The notes: a model not told the origin generated them from the letters alone. 64,000 nucleotides of DNA from Gottfriedia acidiceleris (GCF_002128425.1 NZ_NESS01000006.1:124001-188000); one strand, 5' to 3'. Shown: positions 51,415 through 61,805, counted from the first letter of the stretch. Numbers and translations: made by a program.

Positions 51415-52677
51415 GTGTTAATCGAAAAACTTTTGCTACATGTTTTAATCATATTAAGTCCAATATTAATATACAGTATTATTTATGAAAGGCATGGCTA
51501 TAAAGATAAAATTTATCTATTTGGCATGTTTCAGGCTGTAGCAGGCTTTTTTTGCATGGCCTTTCCATATCCTGCATATGGGCTATTTTGGGATTTAAGA
51601 TATATTCCATTAACTATTGCCTTTCTTTATTGCGGCTATCGTTGGGGGATCGTGACTTTTTTAGCGATCTTATTAGCTAGAATAATTTTAGGTGGAGACG
51701 CTATCATTTTTGGTATGATCAGTATCACCTTATCCTCACTAGGATCTTTCATTTTATTTAAATGGTTTTGGACATTCAGGCCTAGACAGAGAATAATTGC
51801 AACAGCTCTTATTAGTTTATGGCCAGCTTTAGTTCAACTAGGAATCTTATTTTCTTTTTTATTCGTAAATAAGATTAGTTTTAAAAGCGATTACAGACTA
51901 TTTGGGTTAATTTTAATTTTTATTGTAATAGAGTTAATTGCAATCACTTTAGGAGCAAAACTGATTGAAACACTAATTGAAAATAAAATATTACATAAAG
52001 AAATCCAAAGGGCTGAGAAACTCAATACGTTAAGCGAAATGGCAGCTTCTATTGCCCACGAAGTTCGAAATCCACTTACTGTCGTTAAAGGTTTCCTACA
52101 ATTAATGCAAGAAAGCAAAGACAATCAGTCTATTGAGTATTTACCGCTAGTATTAAGTGAATTAGGTAGAGCGGAAGGAATCATTAATGATTATTTAAAC
52201 TTTGCCAAACCACAATTTGAAAAAGTAGAAACGTTCAATTTAAAGCAATGCGTTTCAGATGTCGTCACCTTATTAGTTCCTTTAGCTTTAAAGCAAAATG
52301 TTAAATTAAAAGGTGATACAGAGGTCGAAACATTTATAAATACGGATAAAGATCAATTTAAACAAGCACTAATAAACCTAATTAAAAATGCTATTGAGGC
52401 AACTGACTCAGGTGGGTTTGTACATACGAAACTCCACGAAGAAAAAGATAAAACGGTCATTACGATTAGAGATAATGGAAAGGGAATGACTAAAGAACAA
52501 CTTTCACGTATTGGTACACTATTCTATTCAACTAAAGAAAAGGGAACTGGGGTAGGAACAACGGTTTCTGTTCGAATCATTGAAGCAATGAACGGAACAA
52601 TCTCCTTTGAGAGCAGCGTTTACGAAGGAACAAAAGTAACGATTAAACTACCAAAAGTTGAACCTAAAGATCGTTAA
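51415..52677 (+). CDS. Orphan sensor histidine kinase 2 (KinB-like)
   Basis: GTG at 51415 fits GTGAGGA 7 nt upstream; a TTG at 51382 in frame lacks a site. The 420-residue protein has six membrane segments of the 5TM-5TMR_LYT type (about 1-175, with LYCGYRWGIVTFLAILLARIILGG), HisKA with ASIAHEVRNPLTVVKGFLQLMQE (about 215-237), and HATPase_c with NLIKNAIEA, RDNGKGM and GTGVGTTV. It is a paralogue of the kinase at 48696. No response regulator is adjacent, as for sporulation kinases. Confidence 0.9.
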   Translation: MLIEKLLLHVLIILSPILIYSIIYERHGYKDKIYLFGMFQAVAGFFCMAFPYPAYGLFWDLRYIPLTIAFLYCGYRWGIVTFLAILLARIILGGDAIIFGMISITLSSLGSFILFKWFWTFRPRQRIIATALISLWPALVQLGILFSFLFVNKISFKSDYRLFGLILIFIVIELIAITLGAKLIETLIENKILHKEIQRAEKLNTLSEMAASIAHEVRNPLTVVKGFLQLMQESKDNQSIEYLPLVLSELGRAEGIINDYLNFAKPQFEKVETFNLKQCVSDVVTLLVPLALKQNVKLKGDTEVETFINTDKDQFKQALINLIKNAIEATDSGGFVHTKLHEEKDKTVITIRDNGKGMTKEQLSRIGTLFYSTKEKGTGVGTTVSVRIIEAMNGTISFESSVYEGTKVTIKLPKVEPKDR

Positions 52678-52704
52678 CTAATGGAAATCAATTGGTTGGA
52701 ACAT

Positions 52705-52737
52705 AAAAAACGCTTAGAATTTAGACTAAGCGTTTCT
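52705..52737. terminator. Terminator between kinase 2 and methyltransferase
   Basis: AAAACGCTTAG / CTAAGCGTTT hairpin with AATTTAGA loop between convergent genes. Confidence 0.85.
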
Positions 52738-52762
52738 GTTAATATGAATGGTGTCCTTAACG

Positions 52763-53539
52763 TTATTTCTTTCTAGCAAACCAAACTGTCCAACGGTCTT
52801 TTTCAATAATAGAAGATTGATGCAGTAGCTTATTACTGATAAATTTTACTAGTTGATTTAGCTCTTCATCAGTAAGTTCATGAAGGATTGATCGGCCTGT
52901 TCTGAGTAATAAATCACTCCGAAGTGAATCTAGATTAGTATACATACGTCTTGTTTCCCAGAGTTTTATTGTATTTTCTATATGAAACCCAGCTGACTCT
53001 AATGTTGAGTTCATTACTTGTGTATCATATCTTCTGGAAATTTCTTTCGTTTTCAATTTTGGGTATAGATCAAAAAAATAACCGCGTATATGGCTATTGT
53101 CTCCAGGAAGTAAACAATCTCCTGGCGTCCGGTCTTGTACGATTAATATTCCATTCTTTTTTAGTAAACGATTTGCCTCATTGAAACAGGCATTTAAATT
53201 ATCTAAATGATGTACTAAAGCTCTTTCCAAAACTACATCATAATTCGAAGATGGAAGTTTAGTATTATATGCATCTCCTTTTCTAAAAGAAATGTTACTG
53301 TAGTCTTTACAATTTTCAGCAGCACCTTTAAGCATTTCCTCTGAAAAATCTACCCCCGTAACGTGGTTTACTTTTAACGTAGTGAGAGCTTTCGAATAAA
53401 TCCCTCCTCCACAACCTATATCAACTACATCTTTTCCAAACAAATCGATGTTATCCCTCATTAACTGAATCCAAGATTGATCTGCCTCTCTAGTTGTATA
53501 AGTCTTTTTATTTTGTGCATCGTGGAAGTTGATGGTCAT
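52763..53539 (-). CDS. Class I SAM-dependent methyltransferase
   Basis: A 258-residue protein of the methyltransf_11/UbiE group: VVDIGCGGGIYSKAL (SAM motif I), VTGVDFSEEM, FRKGDAYNTKLPSSNYDVVLERALVHHL and LLKKNGILIVQDRTPGD. The substrate is not evident. GGGAGG precedes the ATG. It stands alone between two terminators or promoter regions. Confidence 0.9.
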   Translation of the reverse strand: MTINFHDAQNKKTYTTREADQSWIQLMRDNIDLFGKDVVDIGCGGGIYSKALTTLKVNHVTGVDFSEEMLKGAAENCKDYSNISFRKGDAYNTKLPSSNYDVVLERALVHHLDNLNACFNEANRLLKKNGILIVQDRTPGDCLLPGDNSHIRGYFFDLYPKLKTKEISRRYDTQVMNSTLESAGFHIENTIKLWETRRMYTNLDSLRSDLLLRTGRSILHELTDEELNQLVKFISNKLLHQSSIIEKDRWTVWFARKK

Positions 53540-53683
53540 TTGATAACCTCCCTAAAATTTGATTCAAAGAGTCTTTACTATTAGTATAGACGAAGATATT
53601 ACACTGAATAATATCAATAAGTTATTGGCATTAATAAGATATTTTTATTAAGAAAAGCGTCAGAGAAAAAAGGAATGGTGAAA

Positions 53684-54004
53684 ATGGAAGGTACAATAGA
53701 AAGATTTGAAAGCTTAAGAACTGAACTAATGAATCACTATGAAGCATCGAAAGGAAGTATTTTTGGACATAAAGGATTAAAAATACAAGGCAAAGTTTTT
53801 GCGTTCTATAATGAACCAAATATGGTTGTAAAGCTAAATCCGGAAGATGTTGAAACAGCATTAAAATTAAAAAGAGCAAAAAACTTTGACCCGTTGGGTG
53901 GTAAACCTATGAGAGAATGGGTTGAAATTCCATACGGAGATCATCAGTGGTTTGATTATGCGATAAAAGGTATGACATACGTTAAAAGTTTACTAAAAAA
54001 TTAA
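53684..54004 (+). CDS. TfoX/Sxy N-terminal-domain-like protein
   Basis: A 106-residue protein; start at ATG 53684 fits AAAGGA 9 nt upstream better than ATG 53675. The segment GSIFGHKGLKIQGKVFAFYN ... MVVKLNPEDVETAL ... FDPLGGKPMREWVEIP has the pattern of the TfoX N-terminal domain, known from competence regulators but widespread in small proteins of unknown role. No competence genes are nearby. Confidence 0.7.
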   Translation: MEGTIERFESLRTELMNHYEASKGSIFGHKGLKIQGKVFAFYNEPNMVVKLNPEDVETALKLKRAKNFDPLGGKPMREWVEIPYGDHQWFDYAIKGMTYVKSLLKN

Positions 54005-54070
54005 TAGAAGGATATAGATAGAGATTTAAATCATAATCTATCACTTTAATTTTAAGGGAGAATGATATAA

Positions 54071-54748
54071 GTGAACAATCGTAAAGTGGCAGTCTCTTGG
54101 AGCGGTGGGAAGGATTGTTGTTTAGCATTAGATTTACTAATTAAAAATAAATATGAAGTGGCTTGTCTAATATCAATGGTTTCAAAAAAGGATGAAAGGA
54201 ATCATGCGCATGGGACTCCGCTTAATTTCTTACAAATGCAAGCTGATGCAATTGGAATTCCTCTTGTCATGATTGATTCGGCAGGTAAGTACGAGGAGTC
54301 AATGATTAATGGATTAAAAACAATAAAGGAGCAATTTGATCTTTCTGCAATTGCATTTGGTACATTATATGTCGAGGAAGATCGACAATGGAATGAACTA
54401 GTTGCAACCAAAGCAGGACTTGAACCGATTTTCCCGGTGTGGATTAAGAAAAGTGAAACCACTAATTTACTAGACCAATGGATCGCGACTGGATACGAAG
54501 CAACTATTTGTAGGGCAAGAGAGGATATTTTTGATTCTTCAATAGTAGGTAAGGGTTTAAGTAAGGATTTAAAAGATCTATTCATTAGCAAAGAAATCTG
54601 TTTAATGGGAGAGGGCGGAGAATATCATACGTTTGTAACGGATGGACCACTATTTAAAGAACGCTTAAATATAGTAGATGCAGATACAATTCTAAATAGT
54701 GGATTATGGTCTTTAAATATTAAAGAAATACAAACAGCTATTAAATAG
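54071..54748 (+). CDS. Dph6-like ATP pyrophosphatase (PP-loop, diphthine-ammonia ligase family)
   Basis: A 225-residue N-type ATP pyrophosphatase with PP-loop VSWSGGKDC at residues 8-16, HGTPLNFLQMQADAIGIPL, AIAFGTLYVEEDRQW and LMGEGGEYHTFVTDGP, the Dph6/ATP_bind_4 pattern. Eukaryal and archaeal members amidate diphthine on EF-2, a pathway bacteria lack, so the bacterial substrate is different and unknown. It starts at GTG behind AAGGGAG. Confidence 0.88.
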   Translation: MNNRKVAVSWSGGKDCCLALDLLIKNKYEVACLISMVSKKDERNHAHGTPLNFLQMQADAIGIPLVMIDSAGKYEESMINGLKTIKEQFDLSAIAFGTLYVEEDRQWNELVATKAGLEPIFPVWIKKSETTNLLDQWIATGYEATICRAREDIFDSSIVGKGLSKDLKDLFISKEICLMGEGGEYHTFVTDGPLFKERLNIVDADTILNSGLWSLNIKEIQTAIK

Positions 54749-54785
54749 ATTTCTAGAGATGGCATATAGGGTAGACCAGGAAAAG

Positions 54786-54870
54786 CTGCGAGCGTAGGAA
54801 GAACTGCAATTTAAAAATACTAAAACTGTAAATAAAAAGCCTAGTACATTCAATTAATAGCCAGAATCAA
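54786..54870. repeat. Degenerate 21-22-bp repeat array B
   Basis: CTGCAATTTAAAA at 54804 and CTGTAAATAAAAA at 54826, with weaker units at 54786 and 54848, share the core and period of the array at 42453-42600. Confidence 0.6.
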
Positions 54871-54908
54871 CATAAATTTTCTAGATTTAAATGAGGTCAA
54901 CCAAAAAT

Positions 54909-54957
54909 AAGCTAAAATCACTTAAATAAAATCAATTTAGGTGACTTTAGCTTGTTT
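54909..54957 (-). terminator. Terminator after the epimerase gene
   Basis: AAGCTAAAATCAC pairs with GGTGACTTTAGCTT (one mismatch); T-rich outside. It ends at the stop of the minus-strand gene. Confidence 0.75.
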
Positions 54958-55952
54958 TATTTTTGAGCATTTGTATTTAAGTACCAGTCAGCATATCGCT
55001 TAATACCTTCACTAATTGATACTTTAGGTTCATAGTTTAAATCATTTTTAATTTTTTCGATATTTAATGTATAGTCATAGCTTAAGAAATATGCAATATG
55101 CTTGGAAACTTTTGGTGGTTTGCTAGTGATCCTCGCAATTATTTCTGAATTCAACGCGATAAATGACAGTAGTTTTGGTGAGATATTTTTTATATGCAAC
55201 TCTTTATTTAAGGCAAAGAAGAGTTGCTTAAGCACGTCAATAAGATAAATAGGTTGATCGTTTGTAATATTATAGTATTCACCATTAAAGGCATTATCTA
55301 CATTCATACAAGCTATGATCATATCGACAACATTATCGATATAAGTAAAGTCCATTAGAACTTGTCCTTGATGAACTAATGGAATTCCGCCATTTTCATT
55401 TATCTGTATAAATCTTCCGAAAATCGTATGATCGAAAGGACCGAAAACTTGTCTAGGTCTTAGTGATATTGCCGGTAGTCCTTTTTCAATAGCATCTTCA
55501 ATAATTAAATCTGCCATGTGCTTTGTTTTAGCGTAGTAATTAGAGTGTTTTGATGGTAGCGGGTCACTTTCTTTAACATTTTTACGACTCTCACTAGTGA
55601 AGTACACACTTGGTGTCGAAATATTAATAAACTTTTTTAAATCTGTTGACAGTGCAACATTAACAATATTCCTTGTACCAACAACATTTGTTTTCTCAAA
55701 TTCAGAAAAAGGTCCAAAAGGTGCTGCAAGTGCAGCACAATGGATTACATAATCTACATTTTTTATATTTTCTTCTAATAAGATGGTATCGTTTAAATCA
55801 CCTTTAAGAAAGGTGACATTATCCATATCAATGAAAAATTTAGCTGCTTCTTCATTTCTTCCAAAGGCTACAACGGAATATCCCATATCACTTAATTTTT
55901 TAGTAGTATGTTTTCCTAAAAAACCTGTGGCACCACTTATGAAAACTTTCAT
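54957..55952 (-). CDS. NAD-dependent epimerase/dehydratase (extended SDR, 3-beta-HSD-like)
   Basis: A 331-residue extended short-chain dehydrogenase: NAD-binding GATGFLGKH (residues 7-15), GDLND, DYVIHCAALAAP, catalytic Ser in ISTPSVYF, the YYAKTKHMADL active-site Tyr-x-x-x-Lys, and SLRPRQVFGPFD. The pattern is close to sugar epimerases and 3-beta-hydroxysteroid dehydrogenase-like proteins of Bacillus. No sugar-nucleotide pathway genes are adjacent. It lies 20 nt after the DUF2500 gene and may share its transcript. Confidence 0.88.
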   Translation of the reverse strand: MKVFISGATGFLGKHTTKKLSDMGYSVVAFGRNEEAAKFFIDMDNVTFLKGDLNDTILLEENIKNVDYVIHCAALAAPFGPFSEFEKTNVVGTRNIVNVALSTDLKKFINISTPSVYFTSESRKNVKESDPLPSKHSNYYAKTKHMADLIIEDAIEKGLPAISLRPRQVFGPFDHTIFGRFIQINENGGIPLVHQGQVLMDFTYIDNVVDMIIACMNVDNAFNGEYYNITNDQPIYLIDVLKQLFFALNKELHIKNISPKLLSFIALNSEIIARITSKPPKVSKHIAYFLSYDYTLNIEKIKNDLNYEPKVSISEGIKRYADWYLNTNAQK

Positions 55953-55972
55953 TATTCCACCCCAAAAAGAAA

Positions 55973-56344
55973 TTATTGTCGCTCAAAGTTTATGAATCTA
56001 GTTCCTTGGTAAGTTAGTTTTCCAGTATCATTTTCTACTAATTGACCATAAATAAACCCATCAACTTGAAATTCAATTCTGTCTCCGGATTCGACCTCAA
56101 GTGTAACATAATAATGTGTGGAGGAATGAGCGAACTGGTTCGTATTATTGCGCTGAATGTAATCTATTCTTTTTGAAACTATTTTTGCTGGGACAATTAA
56201 TTTCGGTTGTTTATTATTATAATTCCATTGCTTTAATCCCTTTATTAGTGCAAAAAATATACCTGCAAAAACGAAGACGAATATGATTGGAAATACAAAA
56301 GCAATAATTTTAAAAATATCAACCCCTGCATCAAACCCTGACAT
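55973..56344 (-). CDS. DUF2500 family membrane protein
   Basis: A 123-residue protein with one N-terminal membrane helix (about 10-34) and a C-terminal beta domain: VPAKIVSKRIDYIQRN, THYYVTLEVESGDRIEFQV and NDTGKLTYQGTRFINFER, the DUF2500 pattern. AAAGGGGG precedes the ATG. Role unknown; first gene of a probable two-gene unit with the epimerase. Confidence 0.85.
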   Translation of the reverse strand: MSGFDAGVDIFKIIAFVFPIIFVFVFAGIFFALIKGLKQWNYNNKQPKLIVPAKIVSKRIDYIQRNNTNQFAHSSTHYYVTLEVESGDRIEFQVDGFIYGQLVENDTGKLTYQGTRFINFERQ

Positions 56345-57009
56345 TTCTAAGACCCCCTTTTAGTTTATTGTATGGCTTTTACTTCTTAATTGTTTTTCTT
56401 TAAATTAGACTATATATATAGTTTATTAAATTTTCTGAAATCAAATCAATGGAAAATATAAACTTACTTCTTTCATCTAGCAAAATAAATTGGAATGTGT
56501 ATAGATTAACGTTAAAATATTTTAGTGAATTTTATTTCTTTTATTATTTAGATATAATTCTAGAATTGATCATTTAGTAAAAAATGTAAAATAATTACTA
56601 TTGATAATCTAATAGAACTACTATCCAAAAAAAGCTTTAAATTAAGCGGAAATATCGTTATTTTACTTATATGAGCATTAATTGTGACAGAATAAAAAAC
56701 TAAGTAAAAAATCTTTCCATTTTAGTAAATTTTAGTTAGATTAATTATTGACCAATAATATCCATGGGAGTAGGATACTCTTAATAGAACTCTTTTTTCT
56801 CTCTATTATGTTTCCTTTGCCAAGGTAATAGTTATTACTAGCATAGATGCTAGCAAGATTGTTATCTACTAACATTAAGAATTTTAATAAAACCGTGATA
56901 ATAAATGAGGAAACCTAGGTAGTGAGGAAATACAGTGTTAGATGATTCAAGATGATCGAATAGCGGTTAGGATTATCATGGAAAATTAGTTTACAGGAGT
57001 GATAACGAA
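56345..57009. other. 665-bp intergenic region, AT-rich, with short palindromes
   Basis: No gene is supported on either strand. Two adjacent palindromes, TAATAGTTATTA (56826-56837) and CTAGCATAGATGCTAG (56838-56853), are the only clear structures. The length and lack of genes, together with the decayed galactokinase that follows, fit a deletion scar. Confidence 0.5.
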
Positions 57010-57447
57010 ATGAATGTTAAGGATTTAGTATCAGTTTACAATCAGTATTACAGTCATTCTAGTTTACGTGTTTTTTTTGTATCAGGCCATTCTGACGAAA
57101 TAGAAGAAATTACTGATTTTGATAGAAATGATCAGCATACTCCACAAACATTTGGTATTTATGTGATTTTGTCTAGAACAGAGTCGCAGCTAATTAAATT
57201 AGTATCCTTAAATTTTGAAGATTTAGGAATCGTTGAAATTTCTTTAAATGATTTAGGAGACGAAATAAAGCATGACTGGACTAGCTATTTAAAGAAGGTG
57301 ATAAGCTATTTAAAACAAGCAGGTTATCGTATTAATAGGGGAATGGATATACTTATTTACAGTAATCTTCCAAATGAAGTAGGATTATCCTCAACTAGAT
57401 TAATTGAAGCTTTGACAGGTACTATGTTAAAAACTTTATATGAATAG
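57010..57447 (+). pseudogene. galK: Truncated, degenerate galactokinase N-terminal domain
   Basis: The 145-residue frame follows the N-terminal third of Bacillus galactokinases (about 390 residues): VFFVSGHSDEIEEITDF sits where VFFAPGRVNLIGEHTDY belongs, LIKLVSLNFEDLGIVEISLNDL and HDWTSYLKKVISYLKQAGY match, and ILIYSNLPNEVGLSSTRLIEALTG replaces the ATP-binding GNIPNGAGLSSSASIE. The sugar-binding motif and the phosphate loop are both broken and the other two thirds are missing. ATG follows ACAGGAG, so it may still be expressed. GalR-like regulator follows; galE and galT are absent. Confidence 0.75.
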
Positions 57448-57658
57448 AATCAAGAACCCACATCTATATTTTCAACAACTAAAAAGTAAATATGTTTACT
57501 CCAGAAAAATTAAATTCTCCTCATGTAAATTATAATATTTCAAAACTACATAAATAAAACTTAATTATAAGATCTTTATTAAAAGAAAATAAAATATGTA
57601 AAAAATTCTCCATATTTAATGAATAACCGTACAACCTTCAACTGTTAAAATTAATTAA

Positions 57659-58696
<1,038 letters not shown>

Positions 58697-58799
58697 TGCA
58701 GAAAGATGTGAAATTTGTAAGATAATTGCTAAAAATTAAACATTTTACTTTTAATCCTAACTCTTTTTAGTATAATTAAAAATTAAAAGGAGTGGGAAC

Positions 58800-59648
58800 G
58801 TGAAGGTTGGGTATTTAGGTCCCGAGGCGACTTTTACACATGTCGCAGTTCGGTCTGTTTTTAAGAATGATGAACATATTGCTTATTCTAGTATTCCAGT
58901 TTGTATGGACAATGTAGCTGAAGGTGAAGTTGATTTAGTTGTCGTTCCAATTGAGAATTCGGTTGAAGGATCCGTGACTACAACAATTGATTATCTTGTA
59001 CATGAACAGCCATTAAAAATGGTTGGTGAAATTATTATACCGATTAGACAACATTTATTGATGGCAAAAGGACAAGCACACCGAGTAAAGGATATTGAGG
59101 TGATTTATTCTCATTCACATGCATTAGCTCAATGTCATACTTTTTTACATAATCAGTATAAGTATACAAAGCTAGAACCAGTAACTTCTACAAGTGCTGC
59201 AGCTAAAATTGTTAGTGAGCAATCTAATGAGTGTATAGCGGCAATTGCAAACGAATTTGCGGCAAAAAAATATGGATTAGAAATTGTTGCTTCAGATATT
59301 CATTCTAATTCGTATAACCATACGAGATTTATTGCTTTACAAAGACAAGATGCTAAAGTGGAAACAAATTATTTTGAACCTAAACATACTAAGGCAACTT
59401 TAGTAATAAATATGCCGGAGAACCGCGCTGGTGCGCTTCATCAAGTGCTTTCTGCATTTGCCTGGAGACAGATTGACCTTTCAAAAATTGAATCTCGTCC
59501 GACGAAAACTGGATTAGGAAATTACTTTTTCATTATTGATGTTGAGATGGGGTATGATGATGTTTTATTACCTGGAGTTAAGCAAGAATTAGAAGCTTTG
59601 GGCTTTAGTGTAGAAATTTTAGGAAGCTACTCAACAATCTCATTATAA
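58800..59648 (+). CDS. pheA: Prephenate dehydratase
   Basis: A 282-residue protein with the PDT catalytic domain (about 1-180: GYLGPEATFTHVA, VPIENSVEGSV with the key Asn-Ser, TSTSAAAKIV, HTRFIAL with the catalytic Thr-Arg-Phe) and a C-terminal ACT domain (about 200-282: NRAGALHQVLSAFAWRQIDLSKIESRPTKTGLGNY) that binds phenylalanine for feedback control. It makes phenylpyruvate. It starts at GTG behind AAAAGGAGTG. In B. subtilis pheA follows pheB/obg; here a LacI-family gene precedes it. Confidence 0.95.
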   Translation: MKVGYLGPEATFTHVAVRSVFKNDEHIAYSSIPVCMDNVAEGEVDLVVVPIENSVEGSVTTTIDYLVHEQPLKMVGEIIIPIRQHLLMAKGQAHRVKDIEVIYSHSHALAQCHTFLHNQYKYTKLEPVTSTSAAAKIVSEQSNECIAAIANEFAAKKYGLEIVASDIHSNSYNHTRFIALQRQDAKVETNYFEPKHTKATLVINMPENRAGALHQVLSAFAWRQIDLSKIESRPTKTGLGNYFFIIDVEMGYDDVLLPGVKQELEALGFSVEILGSYSTISL

Positions 59649-59649
59649 G

Positions 59650-59685
59650 AAAAGAGAAGGTTTATGAGCCTTCTCTTTTATATTT
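59650..59685. terminator. Bidirectional terminator
   Basis: AAAAGAGAAGG / CCTTCTCTTTT with an 8-nt loop between pheA and the convergent glycine-rich gene. Confidence 0.9.
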
Positions 59686-59697
59686 TTTATATTTACA

Positions 59698-59985
59698 TTA
59701 GTAGTAATAAGGGTAAGGAGGAGGACAATAGTATCCTGGAGGACAGTATGAGTATGGATAACCATAGCCATAACCATATCCACCGTAGAATGGGAAAAAC
59801 GGGAAAAATGGAAAAAATGGACGGAAGAATGGACGGCCAAATCCGAATCCAAACCCTGGTCTACCAAATCCAAATCCTGGTCTGCCAAACCCGCCATGAA
59901 AGCCTCCAAATCCACCGTGACCAAATCCACCGTGACCAAATCCGCCACCAAACCCATGAGGACGATATTCGTGTTCATTTTGCAT
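59698..59985 (-). CDS. Gly/Phe/Tyr-rich low-complexity protein (possibly spore-surface)
   Basis: Start at ATG 59985 (AAAGGAGG upstream) gives 95 residues: a short polar head (MQNEHEYRPHG), then FGGGFGHGGFGHGGFGGFHGG, GRPGFGFGRPGFGFGFGRP, FFRPFFPFFPFFPFYGG and a YGYGYPYSYCPPGYYCPPPYPYYY-type tail with two Cys. No signal peptide. Such aromatic/glycine-rich proteins in Bacillus are often spore-coat or spore-surface components; that role is inferred from composition only. Confidence 0.75.
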   Translation of the reverse strand: MQNEHEYRPHGFGGGFGHGGFGHGGFGGFHGGFGRPGFGFGRPGFGFGFGRPFFRPFFPFFPFFPFYGGYGYGYGYPYSYCPPGYYCPPPYPYYY

Positions 59986-60124
59986 GTTAACAAAACCTCC
60001 TTTGCTTATGAGTCTTACATATTCAAAATATGCAGGACAAATGTGGAAGGTTTGGGCACATTTCATTTTAAAACGTACTGTATAATTAAATTTCCTTAAT
60101 ATAAAAATTTAACATTATCAAAAG

Positions 60125-61546
60125 TTAATCGTTCAATAAATTAAACTTACGAATACGATATTGTAAGTTTTGTCTACTAATGCCTAATTTTTTTGCAGCT
60201 TGTGTAATATTGCCATTATGATCATTTAAAACATTAATAATATGTTGTTTTTCTTTGTTCAATAAAGTATTTTTTAAATTTGATTTTTCATCTGTTGATT
60301 CTGATTGATGTAATTTAATTTCTCTATTTTGTTGGGCAATTGGTGCGGAAATTGTAGTTCTTTTTTCATTAAAAAATCTAGATGGTAAATGTGTAGTAGT
60401 GATAGTTGTTTCATTTTCTACTAAGTTCATTGCCCCTTCAATCATATGTTCAAGTTCGCGTATATTTCCTGGCCAGTTATGATTCAGGAAGAAATTTGCT
60501 ACATTTACATCTAAATTAGTTACCCGGTGGCCGAAAAGACGATTATATTTTTGAATAAAGAAGTTTGCTAGCAATAATATATCATCGAAGCGTTCACGTA
60601 GTGGCGGAAGAAATAATGAAACGACACTTAGACGGTAATATAAGTCTTTACGTAAATGATTATTCGCGATTGCTTCAATAGGATCTTCATTTATTGTAGC
60701 GATAATTCGGACATCTAATTCTTTTTCGTTAATCTCACCAATTCTTCTAACTTTACGTTCTTGAATAACCCTTAAAAGTTTAGCCTGTAAGTTAGGGCTA
60801 AGTGAATTAATTTCATCTAATAATAATGTACCGCCATTTGCCTCTTCAAATAATCCAGGTTTATCAATTGCTCCGGTGAATGCTCCTTTTTTTGTCCCAA
60901 AAAGTATACTTTCAATCAAGGATTCTGGAAGTGCGGCGCAGTTTTGAGAAATGAATGGCTTTGTTGCTCTTTTGCTAGCATTATGAATACTTTGAGCGAA
61001 TAGTTCTTTACCTGTTCCAGTTTCTCCTACAATTAAAACTGATGAAGAAGTTTTGGCGGATCTTTTTGCATCTTCAATTATGCTTTTAAATGCCCCGGAT
61101 GTTCCGATTAATTGTTCAAATGTATAACGAGTATTTCGATTTTGTAAAATACCTTCTTGCACAGATTGCTTTAATTCCGTCACGTCACGAACCATTTCAA
61201 TAGCTCCAATAATTTTATTTTCTTTCATTATTGGGTAAGTATCATTGATTGTCGTAACTTCTTTTCCCTTATTATTAAAATAAGATTGTTTAATATTTTT
61301 TCGTACTTTACCTTTTTGAAGGGCTTCAAGTAAGGTGCTCGATTGGTTTTTTTGAAATGTGAAGACATCTAAAAGATTTTTATGTAAGACATCCTCTTCA
61401 TTCATCATTTCGATTTCCATCATTTTGCGGTTATACACCATTGTATTTGCTTCTTGATCAACTACATGTATACCGATATCTATTTCTTCTAATATTAATT
61501 GTAATAATTCATCAACAGCTAAAAAGTTTTGTTTATCATTTTTCAT
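60125..61546 (-). CDS. rocR: Sigma-54-dependent activator, RocR-like
   Basis: Start at ATG 61546 (AGAGAG upstream) gives 473 residues. An N-terminal PAS domain (about 10-120, LLQLILEEIDIGIHVVDQEANTMVYN) is followed by an AAA+ domain (about 145-370) with Walker A GETGTGKELFA, the sigma-54 contact GAFTGA and Walker B NGGTLLLDEI, and a C-terminal Fis-type helix-turn-helix (about 430-470, ITQAAKKLGISRQNLQYRIRK). RocR senses ornithine/citrulline and activates arginine catabolic genes. It is divergent from rocD-rocG with a sigma-54 promoter and an upstream palindrome between them. Confidence 0.92.
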   Translation of the reverse strand: MKNDKQNFLAVDELLQLILEEIDIGIHVVDQEANTMVYNRKMMEIEMMNEEDVLHKNLLDVFTFQKNQSSTLLEALQKGKVRKNIKQSYFNNKGKEVTTINDTYPIMKENKIIGAIEMVRDVTELKQSVQEGILQNRNTRYTFEQLIGTSGAFKSIIEDAKRSAKTSSSVLIVGETGTGKELFAQSIHNASKRATKPFISQNCAALPESLIESILFGTKKGAFTGAIDKPGLFEEANGGTLLLDEINSLSPNLQAKLLRVIQERKVRRIGEINEKELDVRIIATINEDPIEAIANNHLRKDLYYRLSVVSLFLPPLRERFDDILLLANFFIQKYNRLFGHRVTNLDVNVANFFLNHNWPGNIRELEHMIEGAMNLVENETTITTTHLPSRFFNEKRTTISAPIAQQNREIKLHQSESTDEKSNLKNTLLNKEKQHIINVLNDHNGNITQAAKKLGISRQNLQYRIRKFNLLND

Positions 61547-61692
61547 ATAATTCTCTCTTTTCATTTTAACAATTGAATAATTTGCACTTCTTACTATTTT
61601 TGGTAAGATTAAAAGGCAGTTTTTTCCTAATGTGCTAATTTTCTTTGTTTAATCGTTTTTTGCTGCAAATATTCTATGCATATTTTAATTAA

Positions 61693-61712
61693 TTTTGCAC
61701 CATAATGCAAAA
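61693..61712. promoter_or_regulatory. Upstream activating palindrome for RocR
   Basis: TTTTGCA (61693-61699) and TGCAAAA (61706-61712) form a 7-bp inverted repeat with a 6-nt spacer, about 100 bp upstream of the sigma-54 promoter. Additional TTTGC half-sites lie nearby (61580s, 61655-61670). It is a good candidate for RocR binding; by position and symmetry, not experiment. Confidence 0.65.
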
Positions 61713-61805
61713 ATATTTTGCGGTTAATTGAAAACGGTATCATGTTTAAGGATGAATAACGCTGAGAATAAGTACATTTTGTGAATTTTAATTTACTTAA
61801 CATGT

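Noticed and set aside
54202-54591. 129-aa frame antisense to the Dph6-like gene
   Set aside because: The plus-strand PP-loop protein has clear motifs; the antisense frame has none and lacks a start site.
59643-59993. Alternative 116-aa frame on the minus strand and 108-aa frame on the plus strand over the Gly-rich gene
   Set aside because: They arise from the repetitive GGN/TTN codons of the real gene at 59698-59985, which alone has a strong ribosome binding site.
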